Positions 48,659-58,759 of a stretch of 64,000 bases of DNA are shown piece after piece. Under the pieces are notes generated by a model. The model did no database searches. It saw only the letters and a program-made list of their open reading frames with translations, and had not been told where the DNA came from. The stretch lies in the NCBI RefSeq assembly GCF_001442535.1, contig NZ_CP013141.1:1550105-1614104 (forward strand). Direction: 5' to 3'. The stretch is from Lysobacter antibioticus (GTDB lineage: Bacteria > Pseudomonadota > Gammaproteobacteria > Xanthomonadales > Xanthomonadaceae). Numbering within the stretch: the stretch's first letter is position 1; every line of letters begins with the position of its first letter. The position numbers were made by a program, and so were the translations under genes.

Positions 48659-51600
48659 ATGAGGCCCAAGCAACAGGAAGTTCGCAGGAATTGGCGTTGG
48701 AGCGCAGTGGCCATGGCTCTGACTCTGACGATGGGATCGTCGGCATTGCTATCGAGCAGGGCCGGCGCCGCTTCCGAGCCACTGCCGCAGACGCTCGCGC
48801 ACAGTCTGGCGGCCGATGCCCGCGAAGCGCGCGCGCAACTACCGGACGGCCGCTGGCTGGTACTCGAGCGCAGCGGCGCCGCATTGGCCTTGATAGAAGA
48901 CCGCGCAGGCGGCAGCGCCGTGCGTCGCTGGCCGCTTTCGACGCCTAGGCGCTGGGCCAGCCTCAGTCTGCTGCCGAGCGGACGCGTGCTGATCTGGGGC
49001 GGCGTCGACGGCAAAGGGCTGGCACATCAAGGCGGCCTTTGGTTCGACCCGACGTCGCACACCTTGAGCGCGAGCGGCCCGCTCAAGCTCTTGCCGCGCG
49101 CTGGCCATGCCGCCACCGTACTCAGCGACGGCCGTCTGCTGGTCACCGGCGGTTGGACACCAGGCAGCGCCGGCGTCGCCCAGGCCGAGCTGTGGGACGA
49201 ACGCAGCGCATCGGCATCGGTGCCGACGGGCCTACCGACCCCACCACGCATCGGCCATCGCAGCCGGATCGAGAACGACGGTGGCGTGCGTCTGTCCGGC
49301 GGCATCGACGGCCGAGGCCGCCGCATCGTCCAGGACCAGCGCTACGACCCGGTCCGGCAGAGTTTCGATGCCGCCGGCGCAGCCTCCGCCACCGACAACG
49401 GGCAGGCGCCGCGATTGATGGCGGCCTTCCCGCACGACCTGGCACAGAACGTCGCTCCGGACTCGCGCCTGTCGCTGCGCTTCGACCAGCCGCTGCGCAC
49501 GGCGGAATTGAACGCTGCCAGCGTCACCCTGCTCGGCCCGCGCGGCTTCGCCGCCGTCCAGGTCACTCCGGCCGAGGCCGGCCGCCTGCTGTTCGTGACG
49601 CCGCGGCAACCGATGCAACCCAACGCAGCGTATTCGCTGTTGGTCGACGGCGTGCACGCGCGCAACGGCAAGTCCTTGCCGACGACGCTGATCGACTTCG
49701 AAACCGGGACCGCCGGCTCGCGTCCATCGCCGCAACCCACAGCGTCGGTCGCGACCGCAACGCGTACGGCGGCTACTTCGATGCCGACATCGGTCAGCGG
49801 CACGCTCGCCCCCGACGGCACCCCGGTGGATGTCGAATCGCAGACGCCAGGGCAAGAAATCACCGTGCCGTTCACGATCTCGCAAACCGGCGACTACGGC
49901 CTGGGCGTCAGCGAGCTGAACTTGAGCGCGGGCACCTCGGCGACCGTGAAAGTCACCCGCAGCGGCAGCACCGTGGTCAGCACCAGCTGTACGGCTCAAT
50001 ACGCGGGATGTGCGCTCAACCTGGCCAAACTCAGCACGGGCAGCTATGTATTGAGCGCGCGTCCGACCTCGAGTACCGCAACGATCAAGTTCAAGGCCAC
50101 GCTGAGTCGCGACGCGACAACGCTGCTACAGCCCGGCGCCACCTATCCGCTGAGCCTGAGCTATCGCGGCCAGAACGGCCGTCCGGTGTTCAACGGCAGC
50201 GCCAATCAGCAAGTCAGCCTGCGCATCGCCGGGCAAGCCACGCTGCCGGCCGGCCGCGACATCAGCTACGTCGTCTACAACCCGGCCGGCGCCGCCATCA
50301 AGACCAGCGTGATTTCCGCTGCGACCGCCTCGATCAACCTCGTGCTGCCGAGCACCGGGCGATACACCCTCCTGGTCGACCCGCTCTACGGCGAAACCGC
50401 GAATACCGAGATCACCCTGACCCAGGGTTTCAGCGGCGCGCTCGTCGCCGACGGCGATTCGATGGATCTGTCCTCGCCGACCGAAGGCAAATCTGCAGCA
50501 GTCGATTTCTACGTCGCCGCGGGCGCCAGGCTGGGCTTGGGCTTCAGCAACCTGGCCCTTAGCGGTGCGCCAGCGGGAGAACCGGCGATCGCGGTGCTGA
50601 CCAAGCCCGATGGCAGCCAAAGCACGCTGGGCAACTGTTTCGTCGCCAACGGCGGTTGCGACTTCAATCTCAGCGGCCTGGCGGCCGGCGTGCACAACAT
50701 CCGGCTCGGCGCATATTCGGCCACGGCCCGGGTTTCGGTCACCGCGACCTTGAGCAACGACAAGACAGGTCCCGTGCCTTCGACCCCCACGCCGTTCGCA
50801 TTGGATCGTCGCGGCCAGAATGCGCGCCTGTGGTTCGATGCCAGCGCCGGCCAGACCGTGGCACTCGCGTATTCGCAGTTGCTCAGTGCCCCGGCCAACC
50901 GGGCGGTCGCGATCACCGTGTACCGGCCCGACGGAATGAGCTTGAAAACCAACAGCTCGCGCTCGTCGGCGACTACCCTCAATCTGCCCAACCTGCCGGC
51001 GAGCGGACGTTATTCGGTGCTGGTCGATACCGAATTCGGCGCCACCGCGTCGATGAACCTGTGGCTCGCGAACGGTGTCGACGAAAGCCTTATGCTCGAC
51101 GGCGATAGCGTCGACGCAGCGGCGCAGAACGCCGGACAGAATTTCTACTTCCGTTTGTCCAACCCGCAGACCGGCACTATCGGCCTCGGCTTCAGCGAAC
51201 TGTCGGCTCCGGACCTCGGAAACGACCGCGTCCGCATCAGCGTCCTGTCCAGCGGCGGCGCCAGCGTGCTTTCGGAAGAGTGCCGCATCTCCTTGAGCGG
51301 TTGCGACCTCAACCTGACGAATCTCGCAAGCGGCAACTACAACATCGTCGTCGAACCTCTGGGCCAGCAGAAACTGAGCCTGCGCGCCACCGCCAGTACC
51401 CAGCTCAGCGGGTCGCTGGCCGGGGAAACCCCGTTCGCTCTGGCCCTTGCCCGCCCCGGCCAGGATGCCCTGCTCAGCTTCAACCTGCCCCAGACGCAGG
51501 ACGTGGCCTTGGGCATCTACCAGCACGCGACTCAGCCGGTCGGCCGCGGCGTCGTCTACCGCATCTACAAGCCCGATGGGAGCCTGATCCTGCACCGCTC

Positions 51601-53011
51601 GGTCGATGCCGACCAATCGCTCTTTCTGCCGGGGCTCGCCGCAGGCGCCTATACGATCGGAATCGACCCCACCGAAGGCGAAACCGCCAGCGCGCAACTG
51701 ATCCTGCACACGCCCAAGACCGGTGTGTTGGCGGTCGACGGCGATTCCCTGCCGATGTCCACCCAGACCGCGGGCCAGGAAATCCATCTGAGTTTCGAAG
51801 CGCAACAAGGCGCCAATCTCGGCCTCGGCATTTCGGAGTTGAGCGGCTCGACTTCGGCGGCGGCCTGGCTCAAGGCTTACCGACCGGATGGCACTCAACT
51901 GCATTCGCAATCCTGCGCACCGCCGGGCTGCAGCATGAACTTCAAGAACCTCGATGCCGGCATCTACACGGTCAAGATCTCCGATAGCGCTCCACCGCCG
52001 CCGGCCCGCTCGCTGCTCGCGACACTGAGCTCGGACCTGGAAGGCGGCGTCGGCGTGAATGCCCCGACCACGATTACCTTGAACCGCCCGGGCCTCAATG
52101 GCCGCTACCGTTTCAATGCGGTGGCCGGACAGAACCTGGCACTGACGATTTCGAATGTCGCGACCGCACCCGCGTTCGGGGATGTCGATTACACATTGTA
52201 TCTGCCCGATGGCAGCCAGCGCACCGGCAGGTCGCAAAAGGGTTACAGCTTCAACCTGGACGCGCTTGCGTTGACCGGCGAATACATGCTGTTCGTCGAT
52301 CCATCCAAGGCGATGCAGTTGAGCGGCAAGATCGAACTCGCGCTCGGAGAAAGCGGCCATATCGTCGCCGATGGCGATCCGGTCAACTTCGCCACCCAGC
52401 TTCACGGTCAGTCGCTGTATTTCACCTTCGATGCGGTACAGGGCGAATACCTCGACCTGGGTTTGAGCGAGTTCCAGCTCGACGGCTCTTCGGGCGACTA
52501 CAGGATCTTCGTGGTTCCGCTGGCCGACGGCCCCACGCGCCAGGGTTACTGCGTCATGCAAGGCCCCTGCAGCATGCGTCTGAAGGACCTCGCGGCCGGC
52601 CGTTATCTGGTCGCCCTGGAGCCGTACTGGCAGGACCCCGACCGCTACAGCCCCTTCAGCACGACCGCGACCCTCAGCCGCGAACTCTCCGGAACCTTGA
52701 GCCTCGACCAGCCGCAGACCGTGACGATTCCGCGCCACGGCCAAGTCATGCGCCTGGCCCTTCCGGTGGTGGCGGGACAGAAGCTGCTGCTGAAAGTCGC
52801 CGGTCAATCGACTGCTCCCACTGGCAACGTCGTCGGCTACAGCGTGCAGACGCCATCCGGCGAACTGGTGTTGTCGAGCGGCAACAGCAACGAGACCGCG
52901 ACTTTCAACCTGAACTACGCGCCCACGAGCGGCGACTACCCGATGACGATCATCAATGGGCACGCGACCAGCGCGCAGATGCAAGTAGTGATCGAGCAGG
53001 CTCCGGAATAG
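48659..53011 (+). CDS. Giant exported protein: kelch-like head, Ig-like domain and five A-B beta modules
   Basis: 1450 residues. Signal peptide (about 1-37, cut near SSRAGA-AS), then three kelch-like strands (GRVLIWGGVDGKG, DGRLLVTGGWTPGS, DGGVRLSGGIDGRG; about 100-240), an Ig-like Big_5/SbsA-type domain (about 255-350: FPHDLAQNVAPDSRLSLRF), a Pro/Thr linker, and from about 379 to the end five tandem modules of about 210 residues. Each module has an A part (DGD..., LGLGxSEL, one Cys pair such as NCFVANGGC, LAAGxY) and a B part (RxGQxARLxF, AGQxVxL, YxPDGS, TGRYxLLVDPxxGETA). These resemble PPC-type beta domains. Probably periplasmic, surface or secreted; no catalytic motif seen. Start has AAGGA upstream. 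Confidence 0.85.
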   Translation: MRPKQQEVRRNWRWSAVAMALTLTMGSSALLSSRAGAASEPLPQTLAHSLAADAREARAQLPDGRWLVLERSGAALALIEDRAGGSAVRRWPLSTPRRWASLSLLPSGRVLIWGGVDGKGLAHQGGLWFDPTSHTLSASGPLKLLPRAGHAATVLSDGRLLVTGGWTPGSAGVAQAELWDERSASASVPTGLPTPPRIGHRSRIENDGGVRLSGGIDGRGRRIVQDQRYDPVRQSFDAAGAASATDNGQAPRLMAAFPHDLAQNVAPDSRLSLRFDQPLRTAELNAASVTLLGPRGFAAVQVTPAEAGRLLFVTPRQPMQPNAAYSLLVDGVHARNGKSLPTTLIDFETGTAGSRPSPQPTASVATATRTAATSMPTSVSGTLAPDGTPVDVESQTPGQEITVPFTISQTGDYGLGVSELNLSAGTSATVKVTRSGSTVVSTSCTAQYAGCALNLAKLSTGSYVLSARPTSSTATIKFKATLSRDATTLLQPGATYPLSLSYRGQNGRPVFNGSANQQVSLRIAGQATLPAGRDISYVVYNPAGAAIKTSVISAATASINLVLPSTGRYTLLVDPLYGETANTEITLTQGFSGALVADGDSMDLSSPTEGKSAAVDFYVAAGARLGLGFSNLALSGAPAGEPAIAVLTKPDGSQSTLGNCFVANGGCDFNLSGLAAGVHNIRLGAYSATARVSVTATLSNDKTGPVPSTPTPFALDRRGQNARLWFDASAGQTVALAYSQLLSAPANRAVAITVYRPDGMSLKTNSSRSSATTLNLPNLPASGRYSVLVDTEFGATASMNLWLANGVDESLMLDGDSVDAAAQNAGQNFYFRLSNPQTGTIGLGFSELSAPDLGNDRVRISVLSSGGASVLSEECRISLSGCDLNLTNLASGNYNIVVEPLGQQKLSLRATASTQLSGSLAGETPFALALARPGQDALLSFNLPQTQDVALGIYQHATQPVGRGVVYRIYKPDGSLILHRSVDADQSLFLPGLAAGAYTIGIDPTEGETASAQLILHTPKTGVLAVDGDSLPMSTQTAGQEIHLSFEAQQGANLGLGISELSGSTSAAAWLKAYRPDGTQLHSQSCAPPGCSMNFKNLDAGIYTVKISDSAPPPPARSLLATLSSDLEGGVGVNAPTTITLNRPGLNGRYRFNAVAGQNLALTISNVATAPAFGDVDYTLYLPDGSQRTGRSQKGYSFNLDALALTGEYMLFVDPSKAMQLSGKIELALGESGHIVADGDPVNFATQLHGQSLYFTFDAVQGEYLDLGLSEFQLDGSSGDYRIFVVPLADGPTRQGYCVMQGPCSMRLKDLAAGRYLVALEPYWQDPDRYSPFSTTATLSRELSGTLSLDQPQTVTIPRHGQVMRLALPVVAGQKLLLKVAGQSTAPTGNVVGYSVQTPSGELVLSSGNSNETATFNLNYAPTSGDYPMTIINGHATSAQMQVVIEQAPE

Positions 53012-53136
53012 GTCGAACCTCACCGCCGATCCGTCGTTGGATCGGCGGCGTCGCCCGCAGTCGCCGTCCATCGCCGATAACCTCGGCCTCGCAGACACCG
53101 AAGCGTCCAGAAACAGAGGCCCTGTTTAACAGATAC

Positions 53137-53166
53137 AGCCCCGCTCCGGCGGGGCTTTGTCTTTTG
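53137..53166 (+). terminator. Terminator after the giant exported protein gene
   Basis: Stem agccccgc / gcggggct, loop tccg, then ttgtctttt. A second hairpin, cgccgatcc / ggatcggcg, lies at 53023-53046 just after the stop. Confidence 0.8.
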
Positions 53167-53210
53167 GCAATCGATCAACGACCCGGTAGTGCAGCATGCG
53201 GGCGCCGTTC

Positions 53211-53345
53211 CTAGGCGATGCAGCTCTTGACCTTATCCCGGCCGATGCTGAGGAAACGCGCAGTCGCATCGAGGTGCTCGTTGTTCTCGCGCAGACAACT
53301 TAAGACCACCCTAGCCGCGCTAGCAGGCAATATTGACAGTCCCTT
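53211..53345 (-). pseudogene. Fis-type helix-turn-helix remnant or very small protein
   Basis: On the minus strand, a TAA at 53346-53348 is followed by 44 codons to TAG at 53211: ...RVVLSCLRENNEHLDATARFLSIGRDKVKSCIA. The last 30 residues match the pattern of a Fis/HTH_8 C-terminal domain (ENNEHLDATARFLSIGRDKV), as found at the end of sigma-54 activators. No other domain is in frame, so it is probably a decayed gene end. A TTG at 53330 with AAGGGA upstream leaves open a 39-residue product. Confidence 0.4.
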
Positions 53346-53386
53346 TTATCTTTCTTGCTATTCAAACAACGATTGAAATGCGCAAA

Positions 53387-54238
53387 TCAGTTCCTCTCGA
53401 CAACTGCTAACGCATTGACTTTCCTTCTCAAGGCGGCATCCACTTCCAGTATTTTATCGACGGGAAGCCTCGATTTATCGAATCCGTAACTCAAGCTGAC
53501 ACCCCTATACAGGCGGTAATAAACATGGCAGTCATCAGGGGAAATTGTCGGCCCGAGGCCGCAAAGAACGATATAACGACGCCCCTGTGGCGCCGTGTAA
53601 CCACGCGAATCACCGCGGAACGTGGAGACTTGCGCATGCTCGAAGTCGCTACCGACCGAGCAGCCTTGAAGTCCGTTCTTCAGGTTCTTGCACACAGCCA
53701 TATTGACGAAGCGATCCGAGGCCCGTTCGCTGACGTCTTGCATCGCGGACGATCCATCGGAAGTTCCGATCAGACTTATCGAGGTGAGCAGACCGAACTG
53801 CTGCGCATATGGCCCTTGATCTCGTTCGAATACGTCTTTTAAGTCCAACACCTGGACGCGAGCGGGAACTTCTGCGCAATAACCTGCATCGTTCGCGCCC
53901 CCCTCATCCGACCGATGCGTATTGCCCGGTGAGCGACCCACCGATTGAACTATATTGGCGCGCGGGTACTTGAACAGCGTGGCACCAACCAACGCATAAA
54001 CAGCATCGACTTCCTTTCCACGAGGACAACGACGAGCGCCGGAAACGGATTCGTCCGAGCGTTCCGACAAAGGATGCTGCGACCGAGATTGTGGCGACGA
54101 TGTCGATTTCGGTCTCTGGGCCGGAGTCGACGTCTGAAGGGAGCCATCGCAAGCGTTCATAAGCAACGATGTCAGCAACACGCCGCCTACGCTCAGGACC
54201 GCGCGAAACCGAAGCCTGCTCTTCGCACGAATGTCCAT
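53387..54238 (-). CDS. Putative lipoprotein of unknown function
   Basis: 283 residues from ATG 54238 (GGAG six bases upstream): MDIRAKSRLRFRAVLSVGGVLLTSLLMNAC has a lipobox LMNAC. A Ser/Pro/Gln-rich linker follows (TPAQRPKSTSSPQSRSQHP), then a domain with several cysteines (RRCPRGKEVDAVYALVGATLFKYP, AGYCAEVPARVQVLDL, AVCKNLKNGLQGC, IVLCGLG, DDCHVYYRLYRGV). Base composition is clearly more AT-rich than the neighbours and codon use is less biased, suggesting recent acquisition. It lies 40 bases after the HlyD gene on the same strand, so it may belong to that operon. Family not recognised. Confidence 0.75.
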   Translation of the reverse strand: MDIRAKSRLRFRAVLSVGGVLLTSLLMNACDGSLQTSTPAQRPKSTSSPQSRSQHPLSERSDESVSGARRCPRGKEVDAVYALVGATLFKYPRANIVQSVGRSPGNTHRSDEGGANDAGYCAEVPARVQVLDLKDVFERDQGPYAQQFGLLTSISLIGTSDGSSAMQDVSERASDRFVNMAVCKNLKNGLQGCSVGSDFEHAQVSTFRGDSRGYTAPQGRRYIVLCGLGPTISPDDCHVYYRLYRGVSLSYGFDKSRLPVDKILEVDAALRRKVNALAVVERN

Positions 54239-54278
54239 CTTCACTCCATCGATATTTTGATTTTGGCGCGGGACATAA

Positions 54279-55700
54279 TTACCGCTCCCGCAAGGCCTCA
54301 CCCGTATGCTGCTGCAACGGACTCAATAGGTAATCGATCACCCTGCGCTTGCCGGTACTGATCTCGACGCTCAAGGCCATGCCCGGTGTCAGGCGAACCC
54401 GCACCCCGTCGATATCGAGCGCGGTCTGGGCCAACCTGACCCGCGCGGGGAATACCAGTCCCAGCTTTTCGTCCTGGGCGGCGTCGTGCGAGACGCTTTC
54501 GACGGTGCCGGTCAGGTAGCCGTAGCGGGTGTAGGGAAAGCTTTCGACTTTCACCGTCACCGGCTGGCCGGCACGCACGAAGCCGATGTCCTTGTTCAAC
54601 ACCGTCGCCTCGACCTCCAACGCCTCTTCGGCCGGCACCACCGCCAGTAGCGGCTGCGCCGGGGTGACCACGCCACCGACGGTATGCACGGCGAGCTGCT
54701 GGACCGTGCCTGCTACCGGCGCTCGCAGCTGCATGAGCTTATCGCGCTGACCGGTCTTGGCCACTTCCGGAGTGAACTGCTGGACTTGTTCGCGCGCTTT
54801 GCGCAGCCCGTCCAAGGTTTGCTGACGGGTTTCGGCGACCAACACCTTCAACTGCTCCTGCGCGCCGCTCAGAGCCGATTGAGTCTCGTGCAGCCGGCTG
54901 CGTTGCGCGGCAAGGTCGCGTTCGGCGGCGATGCGTTCCTGCTCGCGCAGCAGGTACTCGTGCCGTCCTACATACTTGCCTTCGACCAGCTTGGCGTAAT
55001 CGTCAGCGCGTCCTTTGGCGATCACGGCGCTTTGCTGCAAGGGGCCAATCAGGGACTGAACGGTCTGCAACTCGGCCTTGCGCTGGCCGATCGCCGCTTC
55101 CAAGTTGTCGCGCTTGGCGCTGAAGGCCTGGAATTCGCTGTGCGCGAGCTGCTGTTCGGACTGGAAACGCACCGCCGGCAAGGCCGGGTCCGAAGCCAGT
55201 ACCGGCGCGCCGTGCCCATCGATCGCCGCCGCCAGCGCACTCAGGCGCAATTCCGCCAGGCGCGCGTTGACCAGGGTCTCCCCGGCCTTCTCGTAGTCGG
55301 CGGTGGTCGCGGTGGCGTCCAGTTCGATCAACAGCTGCCCTTGCTTCACCCGCTCGCCGTCGCGCACCAATATCCGCCGCACCACCGCGGTTTCCGCCGG
55401 CTGCAGCACTTTGGTGCGCGAACCGACCACCGTCTTGCCTTGCGCCACCGCGACGATGTCCAGCTTGCCGATGCAGGCCCACAACAGCGCCACGCAGAAG
55501 AACGCGACGATGATGCGCATCGTCCAGCGCGGCAACGGCGCCAGCGGCGTCTCTATCAACTCCAGATGCGCAGGCAGGAACGCCAACTCGTCCTGACTGC
55601 GTTTCGGCGGATCCAGGGTCTCGCGCACGGACCAAGCCGCCTTGAAGACACGACCGTAGCGCGCGACGAAATCGCCGACCGCCTGAAAGACATGCTTCAT
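54279..55700 (-). CDS. Type I secretion membrane fusion protein (HlyD family)
   Basis: 473 residues. One membrane helix (about 60-80, MRIIVAFFCVALLWACIGKLDIV), the HlyD N-terminal GKTVVGSRTKVLQPAETAVVRRILVRDGERVKQGQLLIELD, a long coiled coil (about 150-320) and the C-terminal half with APVAGTVQQLAVHTVGGVVTPAQPLLAVVP and FPYTRYGYLTGTVESVSHDA, the HlyD family secretion signature. It links the ABC exporter to an outer-membrane TolC-type channel. Four bases separate it from the ABC gene. Confidence 0.94.
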   Translation of the reverse strand: MKHVFQAVGDFVARYGRVFKAAWSVRETLDPPKRSQDELAFLPAHLELIETPLAPLPRWTMRIIVAFFCVALLWACIGKLDIVAVAQGKTVVGSRTKVLQPAETAVVRRILVRDGERVKQGQLLIELDATATTADYEKAGETLVNARLAELRLSALAAAIDGHGAPVLASDPALPAVRFQSEQQLAHSEFQAFSAKRDNLEAAIGQRKAELQTVQSLIGPLQQSAVIAKGRADDYAKLVEGKYVGRHEYLLREQERIAAERDLAAQRSRLHETQSALSGAQEQLKVLVAETRQQTLDGLRKAREQVQQFTPEVAKTGQRDKLMQLRAPVAGTVQQLAVHTVGGVVTPAQPLLAVVPAEEALEVEATVLNKDIGFVRAGQPVTVKVESFPYTRYGYLTGTVESVSHDAAQDEKLGLVFPARVRLAQTALDIDGVRVRLTPGMALSVEISTGKRRVIDYLLSPLQQHTGEALRER

Positions 55701-55704
55701 CGGT

Positions 55705-57864
55705 TCATCCCTGCTGCAGACGATGCAGATACGCGTAATGACCGTCCGGACGTTCGAGCAGCTCGGCGTGCGAGCCGCTTTCGACTATCCGCCCCTTCTC
55801 GACGACGACGATGCGATTGGCCTGGCGCACGGTTGAGAGACGGTGGGCAATGATCAATACCGTGCGCCCTTTGCAGATCGCCCGCATGTTGGCCATCACC
55901 GCGTGTTCGGATTCGTAGTCGAGCGCGCTGGTGGCCTCATCGAAGATCAGGATGCGCGGATCGGTGATCAGGGCTCGCGCGATCGCGATGCGTTGACGTT
56001 GCCCTCCCGACAAGCCCGCACCTTGCTCGCCGACCTTGGTGTCGTAGCCTTCGGGCAGCTCGACGATGAAGTCGTGCGCGCCGGCCAGTTTGGCGGCGTG
56101 GATGACCCGCTCCAGCGGAATACCCGGATCCGACAAGGCGATGTTCTCGCGCACGCTGCGGTTGAACAGGAAATTCTCCTGCAGCACCACGCCCAGCTGA
56201 CGCCGCAGCCACGCTGGATCGGCCAGGGCAAGATCGTGACCGTCGATCAGAACCCGGCCGCGCTCGGGCACGTACAGGCGCTGAACCAGCTTGGTCAGCG
56301 TACTCTTGCCGGAACCCGACCGGCCCACGATGCCGATCACCTCGCCCGCGGCGATGTTGAAATCGATGCCGCTGAGTACCTCGGCCGCGTCGGGCCGATA
56401 GCGGAAGGTCACGCCCTCGAAAGTCACCTGGCCGCGGATCGGCGGCAGGACCATGCGGCTACCCGGCAGCTCGGTGCGGGTATTGAGAATGTCGCCCAGG
56501 CGCTCGACGGAAATGCCGACCTGCTGGAAGTCCTGCCACAGCTGCGCCAGCCGGATGATCGGCGCGGCGACTTGCCCGGCGAGCATATTGAACGCGATCA
56601 GCTGCCCGATCGACAGGTCCCCTGCGATCACCAACTGGGCTCCCCAGAACAGGATCGCGATGCTGACCAGCTTCTGCACCAACTGCACGCCTTGCTGGCC
56701 GATCGTCGCCAACCGGGTAACGCGGAACGCGGCACCGACGTAGCCCGCGAGCTGGTTGTCCCAGGTGCGGGTGACCCGGGGGTCGACCGCGGTGGCCTTG
56801 ATGGTGCCGATGCCGGTCACCGTCTCGACCAGGAACGACTGATTGTCGGCGCTGCGGGCGAACTTCTCGTTCAACCGTTTGCGCAGCACGGGCGTGATCG
56901 ACGCGGACCACAGGGCGTAGACCGGCAGCGAGATCACCACGATCAGGGTGAGCCAGCCGCTGTAGTAGAACATCACCGCGAGAAACACCACGGTAAAGAA
57001 CAGATCGAGTACCGAGGTCAGCGCCTGTCCGGTAAGGAAGGTGCGGATGTTCTCGAGTTCGCGCACACGCGCCATGGTGTCGCCGACGCGGCGCGACTCG
57101 AAGTACGCCAGCGGCAAGGCCAGGATGTGCCGGAACAGGCGCGCGCCCAGCTCGACATCGATCTTGCTGGTCGTGTGCGCGAACACATAGGTACGCAAAC
57201 CCGACAAGACCACGTCGAATACCGCGATCGATACCAGCCCGACCGCGATCACATGCAGCGTCGTGAGGCCGTGGTGCACCAACACCTTGTCCATCACCAC
57301 CTGATAGAACAGCGGCGTGATCAGGGCGAACATCTGGATGAAGAACGATACCGCGAACACTTCCAGCAACAGCTTGCGGTACTTCACCACCGCCGGCACG
57401 AACCAGCTGAAGTCGAACTTGGCGAGCTCGCCCAGTACGGAAGCCCGCGACGCGACCTGCAGCAATCGCCCTGCATAGCGCGACTCGAACTCGGCCATCG
57501 ACAGGCTGCGCGGTCGCTTCTGCACGAGGTCGTGGATCAATACCGTGTCGCCGCTGACTTTCGCGACGATGAACGACTCCCCGTTCTCGACCAACGCCAG
57601 GGCCGGCAGGCTCGCCATACCGATACGTCCGGCAGACTGCGCGGTGATGCGCGCTTTCAGTCCGAGCTGTTTTGCGGCAAGCAAAAGACGAGTGTCGTCG
57701 AACGCTTCGCTGCCGGCACCGTGTTGGTGGCTGAGTTGAGCGGCGTCGGCGGCGATACCGTGGAACTGGGCAAGTAAGACCAGCCCGACCAGAGCGAGGT
57801 CCGGCCGATTGCCAGGCGCAACGACGGTGTCTACGACCGCAAGCGCCGCACTTCCCTGTGACAT
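55705..57864 (-). CDS. Type I secretion ABC transporter with C39-like domain (HlyB family)
   Basis: 719 residues. N-terminal C39-like domain (about 1-135) lacks the catalytic Cys: the position corresponds to [11 protein letters not shown]. This is the non-cleaving CLD of HlyB-type exporters, typical for RTX cargo. Six membrane helices (about 155-430) precede an ATPase domain with Walker [10 protein letters not shown] (514-522), Q-loop LQENFLF, signature LSGGQ (618-622), Walker [13 protein letters not shown] and H-loop IIAHRLS. With the HlyD gene it forms the inner part of a type I system. No RTX repeats or TolC gene are nearby. Confidence 0.94.
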   Translation of the reverse strand: MSQGSAALAVVDTVVAPGNRPDLALVGLVLLAQFHGIAADAAQLSHQHGAGSEAFDDTRLLLAAKQLGLKARITAQSAGRIGMASLPALALVENGESFIVAKVSGDTVLIHDLVQKRPRSLSMAEFESRYAGRLLQVASRASVLGELAKFDFSWFVPAVVKYRKLLLEVFAVSFFIQMFALITPLFYQVVMDKVLVHHGLTTLHVIAVGLVSIAVFDVVLSGLRTYVFAHTTSKIDVELGARLFRHILALPLAYFESRRVGDTMARVRELENIRTFLTGQALTSVLDLFFTVVFLAVMFYYSGWLTLIVVISLPVYALWSASITPVLRKRLNEKFARSADNQSFLVETVTGIGTIKATAVDPRVTRTWDNQLAGYVGAAFRVTRLATIGQQGVQLVQKLVSIAILFWGAQLVIAGDLSIGQLIAFNMLAGQVAAPIIRLAQLWQDFQQVGISVERLGDILNTRTELPGSRMVLPPIRGQVTFEGVTFRYRPDAAEVLSGIDFNIAAGEVIGIVGRSGSGKSTLTKLVQRLYVPERGRVLIDGHDLALADPAWLRRQLGVVLQENFLFNRSVRENIALSDPGIPLERVIHAAKLAGAHDFIVELPEGYDTKVGEQGAGLSGGQRQRIAIARALITDPRILIFDEATSALDYESEHAVMANMRAICKGRTVLIIAHRLSTVRQANRIVVVEKGRIVESGSHAELLERPDGHYAYLHRLQQG

Positions 57865-58359
57865 TCGAACCGCCCTTCAAGTAATGCTATGGCACCGCAA
57901 TGAATGCCTTCCCCAATACGATCAGCGTCACATCGGGAAGGATCGGCTGTCAAGAAATAATCGGCAGCCCGCATGGGCATTCAGCTTGTTCATCAAGCGC
58001 TTGCCAGATGAATCTGCTTACCTGCGAAGCCCTGAGCTGATAGGCCTAAGGCGGGCTCGTGTCAGGACTTGAGATCGTTGTGATGGAGCAAACGAGTTTC
58101 TTTCGTATAAAACGCTTAAGAGGGCGTTCCGTTGAGAACTGCTCGAAAGGACACAGACGAAGATTGCTCTAAGTCGGACCTGCACAATCCGCTACGCGCG
58201 CCATGTGAGTGGAGTCGGCGAAGACTGAGGCCGGGCTCCAAAATTCAGGCGGCCGCATCCTCACAAAAAAATCTCGTCTGGACCGTGGCCTGCTTCCGCA
58301 AGACTGGCTGTCAGGATCTTCGGCCGGCATTTGAACCTTTGCAGGCCCGTATGCGCCGC
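57865..58359. other. Intergenic region between the ABC exporter and tRNA-Thr, no gene seen
   Basis: About 495 bases, AT-richer than the neighbours (57940-58130 in particular). It should contain the promoter of the type I operon. A frame open from 58132 runs across the terminator and the tRNA and is not credible. On the plus strand gtataaaacg (58109-58118) resembles a -10 without a good -35. Confidence 0.35.
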
Positions 58360-58391
58360 ACAAAAAAGCCCCGCTTTAGGCGGGGCTTTGA
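58360..58391 (-). terminator. Terminator after tRNA-Thr
   Basis: Stem aagccccgc / gcggggctt, tttag loop; on the minus strand it is followed by TTTTTTGTG. It lies about 70 bases beyond the tRNA. Confidence 0.85.
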
Positions 58392-58458
58392 AGCGCTTCC
58401 GGAAGGCGCGCGGCCGCTGGATCGTTGGCCGGGCGGTTGGCTTGCCTTCGGGGTTACG

Positions 58459-58534
58459 TGGTGCCGGAAATAGGAATCGAACCTACGACCTACGCATTAC
58501 GAATGCGCCGCTCTACCAACTGAGCTATTCCGGC
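58459..58534 (-). tRNA. tRNA-Thr, anticodon CGT
   Basis: Minus-strand cloverleaf: acceptor GCCGGAA/TTCCGGC, D-arm AGCTCAGTTGGTAGAGC, anticodon stem-loop GCGCA-TTCGTAA-TGCGT (anticodon CGT, reading ACG), T-loop GGTTCGATTCC, discriminator A and an encoded CCA (58459-58461). Confidence 0.97.
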
Positions 58535-58759
58535 GAAGACGGCAATTCTAGGCGGCGACGGTCGGCGCGGTCAATCGACCAAGGCCGGAACGTCCCTGAT
58601 AAGCGGCCAGGAACAGGCCTGGGCACGCTCACCGCTGCTCCCAGGCACGACACCTTCGATGGGCCGGGTACGAACTCCCCTAGGCTGCCGGAACCGGTGC
58701 TGCGGCGAGGCTGATACGGCGCATGCGGCGCATTCCGCGGCGCCGTTATCATCCGCGCC

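Noticed and set aside
48659..53011. Cargo of the neighbouring type I exporter
   Set aside because: It has an N-terminal Sec signal peptide and no C-terminal RTX or GG-leader features.
50126..53098. 990-codon antisense frame over the giant exported protein gene
   Set aside because: Low-complexity shadow; the plus-strand protein has a signal peptide and regular repeats.
58132..58473. 113-codon ORF upstream of tRNA-Thr
   Set aside because: It runs through a strong terminator and into the tRNA gene, and has no ribosome-binding site.
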